Virus record (IMG/VR): IMGVR_UViG_3300025671_000004
Location: 1 to 64,000 of that record
Reading direction: 5' to 3' (one strand)
Length of the DNA: 64,000 nt
Origin: a virus
Shown: in pieces, positions 57,506 through 64,000 of the stretch
Numbering within the stretch: the stretch's first letter is position 1
Layout of the letters: every line of letters begins with the position of its first letter
Notes under the pieces: generated by a model
Told to the model about the DNA's origin: nothing
Database searches by the model: none
Seen by the model: only the letters and a program-made list of their open reading frames with translations
Program-made: the position numbers and the translations under genes

Positions 57506-57986
57506 TATTCGACCCATTCTTATTCAAAAAACGCATCACCCTCTTAACGATTCCCCTAAGACGATCATGTAGCTGTATAATCAACTCGCTTATCGCGTCA
57601 TACTCTTTCATTCTTTTTCCTGTTCTTATGGTGTACCAATGCCTAAGGCCACTCATAACGTCATTAATTGACATAACAACAAAGAATGATGTCAATGATA
57701 TTGAGCTACTAATCCCCGCAAACTTTAGTAGTATTGATATACATATGATCAGCACCAAACCCATAAGTTTTGCCAAGAAGCCAATAAGGCCCTTTTGGCT
57801 ATCAAACTCCCTTGTCTTAATAGCCGCCAATACGCCTAAAACGTAATCAGCCATAAAGGAAAATCCAAGTACCAACAACAAGGTTGGCTGAACACCCGAA
57901 TTTGACAAAATCAATGAGATCCAAGAAAAGAAAACGTATATGAGTGGTGCGTTATTCTTGAGCCAAATGATGTTCTGTTCGTTCAT
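57492..57986 (-). CDS. Phage holin family protein
   Basis: 164 aa from the ATG at 57986 (MNEQNIIWLKNNAPLIYV). Three to four hydrophobic segments: about residues 13-28, 33-53 (TLLLVLGFSFMADYVLGVL), 70-88 (FLAKLMGLVLIICISILL) and 95-115. A conserved D-Y-V-L-G-V-L-A-A is typical of the Bacteroidota/Firmicutes holin 4 type. The C-terminus is basic and cytosolic. It should time lysis by permeabilising the inner membrane for the DUF5675 enzyme. Confidence 0.78.
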   Translation of the reverse strand: MNEQNIIWLKNNAPLIYVFFSWISLILSNSGVQPTLLLVLGFSFMADYVLGVLAAIKTREFDSQKGLIGFLAKLMGLVLIICISILLKFAGISSSISLTSFFVVMSINDVMSGLRHWYTIRTGKRMKEYDAISELIIQLHDRLRGIVKRVMRFLNKNGSNNGGC

Positions 57987-57999
57987 TTTGTGATGTGTG

Positions 58000-60351
58000 T
58001 TATAATCCGTATCTCGATTTAGTAGAGTCAAACAAACTCGTAATGTCTACCTGTGATAGCGCTCTACGATATATTTGCACTTGAGCGATGTTAATGTTAT
58101 TGTTTCTATTTGGTGGTTCAGAGAACTGTGGATACGCACCTAAATAAGTCACATTATTCAGAAAAGCCACAGTACCCGAACCTGCCGTTATTGAATTCTC
58201 TAAAACCCCATCAACATAAATACTCCATTTATTGCCACTCTTAACTCCTACAACGTGGTGCCAATCTCCATAATTGAACTTATCAGTTGTAGCAACATTA
58301 GCAGTTACACTACTGCTCTCCCTTCCACCAAAATTAAAATTAAAGGGTTCGGCTCCGGATGAATTAGCTAAAAACCATCCATTATTGGAACTTGTATTAA
58401 AATAACGATTGACTATCGCACCATTACCGCTATTTGAAATAGGCTTAACCCAAGCACATACAGTCAAATCATATATCCCTGTCAACTCTGATATTGTTCC
58501 AAGGTCACCATAATCATCCACTCCATCAAAGACTAAACCACCTCCATCTCCGCTATCGTAGCCAACACCATTTACCAAAGTTCCATCAAGGTTGTTTTCA
58601 CTCAAATCGAACCATGTGGTGCCTGTACCCGGATAGCTGCTACTATTTCCCGCATCCAAGTACAGTAGATAGTCATCGGGCAACTGAGTTTTCAAGACAG
58701 TAAAGTTGTCAATTCTAAACTGCTCGATTCTACCATTGTTATTCCCCCACGCTACATATATCCCATGCTTGGTATTTGATTGTAGGGTAGTTTCAGTCCA
58801 AGTGTGAAGCAAGTTGTTGTTCAAATAAGCCTCACAACTAGAACCGCTTAACTTCACTTTGAACGCACCAACCATAGATGATGCGCTTTGTGACAACAAT
58901 GTAGTGACAACACCGGACACCTTCTTTTGAACATAAAAATTCTGAATACCACTTACACTTCTATTCAATTGAATAGCCATGTAATTATTGATATCAGAAT
59001 ACCTAAAAACAATACCTAGACCTATGCCATTCAACGATGTATTACTAGTGCTATTTAACCTAATCTCTGCATCGCTTTCATTTGTTTCTATGGTCCAACC
59101 TAAAACCCCATCCGCTCCTTGCAACCAATCAAACCAACCTTGATTAGATGTACGCTTTAATTCTACATTTGGGTTTTTATTATTGTAATCCCAAATGAAC
59201 TTTGTCCATGTAGCGCCGGCCATTGTTCCACCATACAAAGTGGACACAATAGTACCGTCAGCTCCGGTAAACGGTTCGTATGCAATTAGATTAGGGTTGA
59301 CATTCTGAACAGCAAAGGCATTAGCAAACGTGCCGCCTGTATTAGTTTTTAATGTCCATGTATTACCACCATTTGTTGACTGCCAATAGGTATTTAAACC
59401 TTGCTGTCCAAAGAATAAATTAACGCCTGTTGGGTCACATCCATTTCCTTGATAAACTGCAAATCTCCCTGTATGGCCGGCCGGAGTGATATTACTCCAT
59501 GTCTGCCCATTGTCAGTACTTTTGTATAATCTACCTGTGTTTGCCGCTCCGTTATCAAGCATTAGATATAGCTTGGACCCATCATCACTTCCGCACATTT
59601 TTGAGTAAGTAAATGTATAGCCGGCGTCAACGGTGTACGAAGACCAATTCTGCCCCATATCATCGCTATAATAAATAGCAGTACCACTTACTGCGGGGCA
59701 CAAGAAAATCCTATTGGGACTAGACAAAGTATACACGGTATCGGGCTTTGCCCAAAAATATCTCGCATCAATAGACGGAGTTGATGGCTGCGCATATAAT
59801 GTTCGAGCCGAAGGATTTACAAGAGCAACGGTATTACCCGAAGTTGGAAACGCCAACAACGTTCCATCATGGTTCATCCATTGTAACCTTGTAATCCCTG
59901 CAAGGCTTGGTGGGACGTATTCAGCCCATGTCGATCCACCATCGTAGGTCCATGCCCATCTTGATGTTGGATTAGATCTCATTCCTGTCGCAACCAACCC
60001 ATTACCTGCAACAGCGCCACCAAACCAATAACCGCCAACTGCTGAATTAAAATACTCCCAAGTGTTGCCACCATCTTTTGAGTACATCACCTCGGGACTT
60101 GCTGAAGACGATGAATTCACGGTGGCCACCATGAAGTATGGAACATCTTGCGATATCTGCAATTCAACAGGACCTGCTCCACTAAAAGAAAAAACCTCAG
60201 AAGAGAGTAAGGTGAAAGTGTCCGTATCAAAGTCGTACTTCCAAACCCCTTCAGAGCTACTTGTGGCTTCAATAATTATAGCAAATGACCCGGGCGTAGG
60301 TGTAACCCCGCCGGAGATCTGCTGTAATATGCCGTGCAAAGACTTTATCAT
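58000..60351 (-). CDS. Tail spike/fibre with Asp-box propeller and LamG-like domain
   Basis: 783 aa. Residues about 60-340 hold sialidase-type Asp boxes: S-K-D-G-G-N-T-W, Y-D-G-G-S-T-W, D-D-M-G-Q-N-W, S-T-D-N-G-Q-T-W and S-T-N-G-G-N-T-W, implying a beta-propeller. Residues about 350-540 form one concanavalin-like module, and about 565-775 another (LYLDAGNSSSYPGTGTTWFD, VFDGVDDYGDLG, D-W-H-H-V-V-G-V, SIYVDGVLENS), LamG-type. It is probably a glycan-binding adhesin or enzyme on the tail. No catalytic residues could be assigned. Overlaps the upstream gene by 4 bases. Confidence 0.8.
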   Translation of the reverse strand: MIKSLHGILQQISGGVTPTPGSFAIIIEATSSSEGVWKYDFDTDTFTLLSSEVFSFSGAGPVELQISQDVPYFMVATVNSSSSASPEVMYSKDGGNTWEYFNSAVGGYWFGGAVAGNGLVATGMRSNPTSRWAWTYDGGSTWAEYVPPSLAGITRLQWMNHDGTLLAFPTSGNTVALVNPSARTLYAQPSTPSIDARYFWAKPDTVYTLSSPNRIFLCPAVSGTAIYYSDDMGQNWSSYTVDAGYTFTYSKMCGSDDGSKLYLMLDNGAANTGRLYKSTDNGQTWSNITPAGHTGRFAVYQGNGCDPTGVNLFFGQQGLNTYWQSTNGGNTWTLKTNTGGTFANAFAVQNVNPNLIAYEPFTGADGTIVSTLYGGTMAGATWTKFIWDYNNKNPNVELKRTSNQGWFDWLQGADGVLGWTIETNESDAEIRLNSTSNTSLNGIGLGIVFRYSDINNYMAIQLNRSVSGIQNFYVQKKVSGVVTTLLSQSASSMVGAFKVKLSGSSCEAYLNNNLLHTWTETTLQSNTKHGIYVAWGNNNGRIEQFRIDNFTVLKTQLPDDYLLYLDAGNSSSYPGTGTTWFDLSENNLDGTLVNGVGYDSGDGGGLVFDGVDDYGDLGTISELTGIYDLTVCAWVKPISNSGNGAIVNRYFNTSSNNGWFLANSSGAEPFNFNFGGRESSSVTANVATTDKFNYGDWHHVVGVKSGNKWSIYVDGVLENSITAGSGTVAFLNNVTYLGAYPQFSEPPNRNNNINIAQVQIYRRALSQVDITSLFDSTKSRYGL

Positions 60352-60680
60352 GCCGTCAAGTCACCAAAGAGGTACCACTCATTAGCGCCGATTTTTACCA
60401 ATGTAGCGGCCGAGTATTGAGACGCGATCTTTGTATTAGTATCCTTACTTCGTATTGTAACGCCGCTACCTGCAGCAATCTCAGTTTGGCCGGCGCCATA
60501 CTGAGCTATAACGATTTGAACATTATTCTCGAAGCCAACAGAAGAGTCGGGTGGAACAGTAACTATGTTTGCCACAGCAACATTCATGTTAATGAGATTG
60601 CCTGCGTCACCTCTCTCGATAGTGTAGTTTGCCGTTTGGGTGTTTACACCTATTTCTGAACCCGGATATACTGTACTCAT
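60348..60680 (-). CDS. Small beta-rich fibre-associated protein
   Basis: 110 aa. Pattern I-V-T-V-P-P-D-S-S-V-G-F, V-Q-I-V-I-A-Q-Y-G-A-G-Q-T-E-I, I-A-S-Q-Y-S-A-A-T-L-V-K-I-G-A-N-E-W-Y-L-F-G-D-L is the common phage fibre module, also present inside larger fibre proteins. Probably part of the spike or its attachment point. Confidence 0.68.
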   Translation of the reverse strand: MSTVYPGSEIGVNTQTANYTIERGDAGNLINMNVAVANIVTVPPDSSVGFENNVQIVIAQYGAGQTEIAAGSGVTIRSKDTNTKIASQYSAATLVKIGANEWYLFGDLTA

Positions 60681-60693
60681 GATCTAATTTTTC

Positions 60694-61008
60694 TTAAAAC
60701 TCAGTCTTATCGATCACACAAGTACCAATACCTGTCACTTTCTCGATCTCGTCAATACACTTGTTGTGAAAATCCTCAGCTAAGGACTCTCCCCAAAACT
60801 GAGAATTAGTCAGTTCCATAACAACCGAAGCCGGAAGTTTGGCCATATTCAACTGACGATTTCCATCAAGATAATCTTGCTTACTCTTGTAGTATCTAAG
60901 ACTTGCGAAGGTAGAGCCAATCATGTGTTGATCTACGAAAACCCATGGATTTTGAACATCAAATCCATCTTGAGTTTTAACTGTGCTATTAATAATCTGT
61001 ATTGCCAT
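60694..61008 (-). CDS. Hypothetical tail-module protein
   Basis: 104 aa. Begins M-A-I-Q-I-I-N-S-T-V-K-T-Q-D-G; a mixed alpha/beta protein, unrecognised. The strand-turn start resembles baseplate or fibre-tip proteins. Located between two fibre genes. Confidence 0.6.
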   Translation of the reverse strand: MAIQIINSTVKTQDGFDVQNPWVFVDQHMIGSTFASLRYYKSKQDYLDGNRQLNMAKLPASVVMELTNSQFWGESLAEDFHNKCIDEIEKVTGIGTCVIDKTEF

Positions 61009-61014
61009 GACTTA

Positions 61015-62421
61015 TTATGTTGCTGCTATTTCTAAAAACTCCAAAGAGCCAAATGCTATTAAATCTATTGTACCCACTCCAACTGTTGGAGGTGTTACTG
61101 AAATAATCAAGTTGGATGTACCTGCGCCTATGGACACCGACACGGTAGACGAGGATAAGGATGAGTCACCGAAAGATGAAACAATTAACGGCGACCCTAA
61201 AATAGAAACGGTTGTACCTACAATCTTCACCGCAAACTCTAATTGCCAACACATGGCGTCACCGGGCGATATTACCGCCGCACCATCACCTGTCTTAGAT
61301 TGTATGGCAAGTTTTGCGTGTACGTTCCAAATACCAACATATGCTGCATTTGTTGGAACTACAGGATAAACAGACCCTGTTGTGTACAAGTCTATTGAAC
61401 CGGTAGAGTATGTCGCATTCCTGTTCTTAATGCGTATGCTTGACGTTTGGAATCCGTTTGAGTATCCAAATGAATCTTGATTATAGTTGTTTGCTTTCCC
61501 AAAAATACCTCCGGCTCTACCTGCCTCTGCATAAACAGCATTATTCTGACCACCGGTAACATGACCAAAACTCGCCCCACTCTGTACGACATTGAATTGC
61601 CCTCCCGATATGGAAGACGCATCTGCACCTGTTTCTATGCTATTTCCATTACCACCACCAATAAAACTCAAAGGTGAACGAGCCGCATTCCCATCACCAC
61701 CACCAACAATAGACCTACTGCCATTAGCAACATTATCTAATCCACCACCAACGTGTGAACGGTCTCCACCTGCCGCATTCCCATCGCCACCACAAACCGA
61801 TGCATAATTTGATGCCGCTACATTTTGATAACCACCGGCAACAACCGCGCTAATCGCATACGCACCATTCTGTTGTCCACCTGCAACGGTTGCGTGGTTT
61901 GCCCATGCGTAATTATCCTGCCCGCCACCAACAGTCGCAGCATTAGAGTCAGCACTATTGAACACACCGCCCAATATTGATGAGTAAAGACCACTTGCAA
62001 CATTAACCGTACCCCCGCCGACTACCGAATAGTTTCCGCTTGCTCTATTATCCCGACCTCCGGATAAAACAGAATAATCTCCGCTTGCAACTTGAATATT
62101 CGAGGCTCTATCTTTTTGCCAATCCGTAGCCACAAATCCTCTTGCGTTACCACCTGCAGATGTACCATCGGGAATATGAGCGACAGTAGCACCTCCGTTC
62201 TTAGCAACAAGTGCAGCGTTTACGTTCGTTCCGACACCCTTGGCGGACCAAGAAGCCGTATCTTGAGTAGTCGCTGTATACGCCTCATCCCAATTGACAA
62301 TCAATGCAGATTTGAGGTTTGAGTACGATATGCGGACATTATTGACTCCATCGTACCCTACCAAAAAACCTGTAGGGAATGAAGATACTGATGAAAAATC
62401 TGAAAACTTAAATACTGCCAT
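61015..62421 (-). CDS. Trimeric YadA-head-like tail fibre
   Basis: 468 aa. Residues about 105-305 consist of some 13 repeats of about 14-16 aa with the pattern A-x-x-A-x-V-x-G-G-x-x-N-x-A (for example SNAATVGGGQDNYAWANHAT), the left-handed beta-roll of YadA/Hia-type adhesin heads. The N-terminus (KFSDFSSVSSFPTGFLVGYD) is the virion attachment part and the C-terminus (about 340-468) is a beta domain. It is likely a trimeric receptor-binding fibre. The stop of a 48-aa gene overlaps its start by 1 base. Confidence 0.85.
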   Translation of the reverse strand: MAVFKFSDFSSVSSFPTGFLVGYDGVNNVRISYSNLKSALIVNWDEAYTATTQDTASWSAKGVGTNVNAALVAKNGGATVAHIPDGTSAGGNARGFVATDWQKDRASNIQVASGDYSVLSGGRDNRASGNYSVVGGGTVNVASGLYSSILGGVFNSADSNAATVGGGQDNYAWANHATVAGGQQNGAYAISAVVAGGYQNVAASNYASVCGGDGNAAGGDRSHVGGGLDNVANGSRSIVGGGDGNAARSPLSFIGGGNGNSIETGADASSISGGQFNVVQSGASFGHVTGGQNNAVYAEAGRAGGIFGKANNYNQDSFGYSNGFQTSSIRIKNRNATYSTGSIDLYTTGSVYPVVPTNAAYVGIWNVHAKLAIQSKTGDGAAVISPGDAMCWQLEFAVKIVGTTVSILGSPLIVSSFGDSSLSSSTVSVSIGAGTSNLIISVTPPTVGVGTIDLIAFGSLEFLEIAAT

Positions 62422-62567
62422 TATTCGATAATCATATAGTCAGAGGTGGAACCTTCCATAACAAGATACTCGCCGGTTTCCTTGACGATGTAAGATCCTC
62501 CGGGAGGAGGCCCCGAACCAATAGTTGGCTTAAGGAAATTCCCTATGGCGTTCATTGACTCTACCAT
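62421..62567 (-). CDS. Small 48-aa structural-operon gene
   Basis: 48 aa, starting MVESMNAIGNFLK, with the middle G-S-G-P-P-P-G-G-S-Y-I-V and ending M-I-I-E. Too short for usual gene calling but framed by overlaps: its ATG overlaps the preceding stop by 7 bases, and its TAA overlaps the fibre ATG by 1 base (TAATG). A Gly/Pro hinge followed by strands suggests a peptide fitted onto the fibre. A shorter start at the second Met is possible. Confidence 0.6.
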   Translation of the reverse strand: MVESMNAIGNFLKPTIGSGPPPGGSYIVKETGEYLVMEGSTSDYMIIE

Positions 62568-62815
62568 AGCGCGAGAATATCCGCTGCTGCCGTACCTGTT
62601 GAAAAAACTTTAACTACTTGAACAGGGAGGAACCCTCCTGTGAAGTTTACAAATGTAACGTCATCCAATCCTGCTGTAAGAACCCTTAAGTTTCCTCCTG
62701 TTCCTACATAGAGGGTGCAACCATAATTAACTCCACCGCCAACATTTGGTATGTTTACGGTATCACTTGGTACGACCGCTGCCGCTCTAGATGTCTGTAA
62801 TTTTTGATATGCCAT
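62561..62815 (-). CDS. Decoration-type structural protein
   Basis: 84 aa. Start M-A-Y-Q-K-L-Q-T-S-R-A-A-A-V-V-P-S-D-T-V-N-I-P is a pattern I recognise from small virion proteins in many marine and Bacteroidota phages. Beta-rich remainder with G-F-L-P-V-Q-V-V-K-V-F. Probably surface decoration; 2 bases separate it from the next upstream gene. Confidence 0.7.
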   Translation of the reverse strand: MAYQKLQTSRAAAVVPSDTVNIPNVGGGVNYGCTLYVGTGGNLRVLTAGLDDVTFVNFTGGFLPVQVVKVFSTGTAAADILALW

Positions 62816-62817
62816 GG

Positions 62818-62973
62818 TTATTTTTTGTAAGGAAACATCCGGTTAAGCGCTTGCTTTCTTTTCGAGCAACCGCAATCCTTTTTAAGAACGCGAGAAACAC
62901 CACCAACGACAGATTTTATCCCTGTCCTTGTGGTTATCTTTTCAACTGTATCTCCAAGGCCCTTTGACTCCAT
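62818..62973 (-). CDS. Small CGC-containing phage protein
   Basis: 51 aa, MESKGLGDTVEKITTRTGIK at the start, then V-L-K-K-D-C-G-C-S-K-R-K-Q-A-L-N and ending in F-P-Y-K-K. The K-D-C-G-C-x-x-R-x-x-x-L-N-x-x-F-P pattern is one I have seen in small phage proteins close to structural genes; the two Cys could bind metal or cross-link. Its start is 4 bases after a TATATTTGTA promoter element, so it may be leaderless. Confidence 0.65.
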   Translation of the reverse strand: MESKGLGDTVEKITTRTGIKSVVGGVSRVLKKDCGCSKRKQALNRMFPYKK

Positions 62974-62977
62974 ACTA

Positions 62978-62985
62978 CAAATATA
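62978..62985 (-). promoter_or_regulatory. -7 promoter element before the CGC gene
   Basis: TATATTTG (then TA) on the minus strand, 4 bases before the ATG at 62973. The distance implies transcription starts at about the ATG, giving a leaderless message, or the true -7 role lies elsewhere. No clear -33 element. Confidence 0.4.
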
Positions 62986-62991
62986 GCGAAA

Positions 62992-63105
62992 TCAATACTT
63001 TTTTCTTCCGCCCATTTTCTTCATGGATCCCTTCTTCATAGATCCCTTCTTCATGGTAGAACAACCCTTCTTCATGGGTCCGCCTTTCATAGATGATTTT
63101 TTCAT
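62992..63105 (-). CDS. Tiny Lys/Met-rich repeat protein
   Basis: 37 aa built from M-K-K-(G/S) repeats: it starts MKKSSMKGG and contains three M-K-K-G-type units, ending G-G-R-K-K-Y. Very basic (about one third Lys/Arg). DNA shows a matching repeat of CTTCTTCATGG-type units (63011-63083). The structure is polycation-like and might bind nucleic acid or the capsid interior. It is preceded by its own TATATTTGTA element. Confidence 0.55.
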   Translation of the reverse strand: MKKSSMKGGPMKKGCSTMKKGSMKKGSMKKMGGRKKY

Positions 63106-63138
63106 GGTATTGGTTTTAGTGGTTAAAAAATTTCTTTA

Positions 63139-63146
63139 CAAATATA
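63139..63146 (-). promoter_or_regulatory. -7 promoter element before the Lys/Met-rich gene
   Basis: TATATTTG (then TA) on the minus strand, 33 bases before the ATG at 63105, in a 47-base gap after the 199-aa gene. No good -33 element. Confidence 0.45.
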
Positions 63147-63152
63147 CGACAT

Positions 63153-63752
63153 CTAAGAACCTAATTGTGTCCTCTGTACAAAGAATATCACATCCCAAAT
63201 ACGAGAAACACCACCTACAGATGTTATAAATAACTGAGCTCCATTAGAAACAAAGTCCGCATCCGTGTAGTATTGGTAAAGCCTATGGAAATTATCCTCA
63301 GTATTATTACCCTTGAAATATCCCAATGACTCACTTACCCTGTCATAACCACTAGGACCCGACATAGATATCTGTAAGTGTGTTTGATTTGCGTTATCCG
63401 CCTCAGCTTTAAACACCACCGTTAGCAGATACACATCATTCACCCTTGTTGACACAAGCTTTTTTGTACTTGTATCGTAAAAATCAGCTAAAGAAGGCTG
63501 ACTTTTATAGGTGGAAGCCCCATTGTTTGGAATAAGGACCGGATTACCATCGGTGAGCGTAAGCTTGGACGATGGTGTATATTGGCCATCATCATACCTA
63601 CACCAACCTAAATTCGCCGCTTGGAAATACGCAATGATATCCTCAATGGTATAAGCCTCTGCATATGAATTGAGTAACGCAGATTTCTTGTCTTGTGTTG
63701 GAACGGATGGATCCACTCCGTGAAACTTAGTGCCGGGAGGTATAAGTGTCAT
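63153..63752 (-). CDS. Structural protein, tail or head fibre candidate
   Basis: 199 aa. The N-terminal V-D-P-S-V-P-T-Q-D-K-K-S-A-L-L-N-S-Y-A-E-A-Y-T-I-E-D-I resembles capsid/tail fibre attachment domains that begin with a short conserved peptide followed by a helix (Y-T-I-E-D-I-I-A-Y). The remainder is beta-rich. Role inferred from location in the structural module. Confidence 0.55.
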   Translation of the reverse strand: MTLIPPGTKFHGVDPSVPTQDKKSALLNSYAEAYTIEDIIAYFQAANLGWCRYDDGQYTPSSKLTLTDGNPVLIPNNGASTYKSQPSLADFYDTSTKKLVSTRVNDVYLLTVVFKAEADNANQTHLQISMSGPSGYDRVSESLGYFKGNNTEDNFHRLYQYYTDADFVSNGAQLFITSVGGVSRIWDVIFFVQRTQLGS

Positions 63753-63776
63753 GCCTTGCTAATTCTTATCAAAAAA

Positions 63777-64000
63777 CTATACTGTATAAACCCTTTTTAA
63801 TCTGTAGCTAACTACCATAAGTTGAAACAAGTTAATAGTTGCTAGTGACTGTTGCTCCAAGTATATGCTTGGAATAAAATCCCTCCCCACCTTGTCTTGA
63901 GGAACACTTATAATGAAATTAACAACAGCATTGTAAAGTGGAGCATTACTGCTATTTCTTTGGATAGCTATAGTTGATTCGTCCATACCCGAAAGAATGG
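63777..64000 (-). CDS. Partial gene running off the right edge
   Basis: A minus-strand frame open from the window edge to a stop at 63777. The visible part includes D-E-S-T-I-A-I-Q-R-N and V-N-F-I-I-S-V-P-Q-D-K-V. An internal Met exists at 63986, but the frame is open upstream (I-L-S-G-M-D-E), so the real start may lie outside. Probably another structural gene; unrecognised. Confidence 0.5.
   Translation of the reverse strand, partial: ILSGMDESTIAIQRNSSNAPLYNAVVNFIISVPQDKVGRDFIPSIYLEQQSLATINLFQLMVVSYRLKRVYTV

Noticed and set aside
62696-62727. Possible further GGTTGC-type hairpin near TGCAACCATAA
   Set aside because: Only the 3' half resembles the family; no matching 5' half is found and it lies in a structural gene on the opposite strand.
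1-64000. Temperate lifestyle genes (integrase, repressor, att sites)
   Set aside because: No integrase, excisionase or CI-type repressor was recognised on either strand; the two winged-helix candidates alone do not support lysogeny.

Overview
The window is most of a lytic tailed phage with a short-tailed (podovirus-like) architecture that very probably infects a member of the Bacteroidota. The host call rests on four things seen in the sequence. Recognisable promoters carry the Bacteroidota -7 element TAnnTTTG, the clearest being upstream of groEL with a 19-bp spacer to a TTTTG -33 element. Start codons are preceded by A-rich tracts instead of Shine-Dalgarno motifs. The replication genes (VirE-N/PriCT/DUF5906 primase-helicase, DUF1071 annealing protein, RecE-like exonuclease) are types common in Bacteroidota phages. 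The virion module order (terminase, portal, scaffold, capsid, two adaptor proteins, 1,595-aa tail protein, internal proteins) recalls crAss-like and related Bacteroidota podoviruses. No integrase, excisionase or repressor was recognised, and no DNA or RNA polymerase was recognised.

Layout. Positions 1-593 hold a partial minus-strand gene and a divergent winged-helix gene around a palindromic promoter/operator. Positions 577-2851 (minus) are a chaperonin operon: groEL, an Nmad1/DUF1599-like gene and groES. Positions 2852-3936 are about 1.1 kb of non-coding DNA with TGTCGAAA repeats, seven 25-bp quasi-palindromic iteron-like units and other inverted repeats; this is the best candidate for a replication origin or master control region. 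Positions 3937-13271 (plus) are a tightly packed run of about 30 tiny, mostly unrecognised genes, punctuated by ten copies of a GGTTGCG...CGCAACC hairpin and two tRNA-like structures. Positions 13459-22631 (plus) are the replication and recombination module: two small proteins resembling DnaA domain IV, annealing protein, exonuclease, SSB-like protein, primase-helicase, SNF2-like helicase and VRR-NUC nuclease. It ends at a strong hairpin where the two transcription directions converge.

Positions 22643-63986 are entirely minus strand. Read in the direction of transcription (right to left) they hold fibre/decoration proteins and several very small genes, a trimeric YadA-like fibre, a spike with Asp-box and LamG-like domains, a lysis cassette (holin, exported protein, DUF5675 endolysin candidate, likely unimolecular spanin), a GroES-like protein, small terminase candidate, large terminase, portal, scaffold, major capsid protein, head-tail proteins, a 1,595-aa tail stabilisation/muzzle-like protein, a stand-alone GNAT-like protein and three internal virion proteins. 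The last of these is a 4,091-aa polyvalent protein with two zinc-protease motifs, GNAT-like domains and long Lys/Pro/Ala/Glu linkers.

How it works together (inference). The early plus-strand genes probably take over the host. The replication module probably acts at the iteron region, possibly through the DnaA-like proteins. The phage chaperonin pair would fold phage or host proteins during late expression. The late minus-strand operon builds a podovirus whose ejected internal proteins, especially the 4,091-aa one, act in the host on entry. The least explained and most interesting features are the hairpin family with its associated tRNA-like structures, the iteron array, and the giant polyvalent protein.
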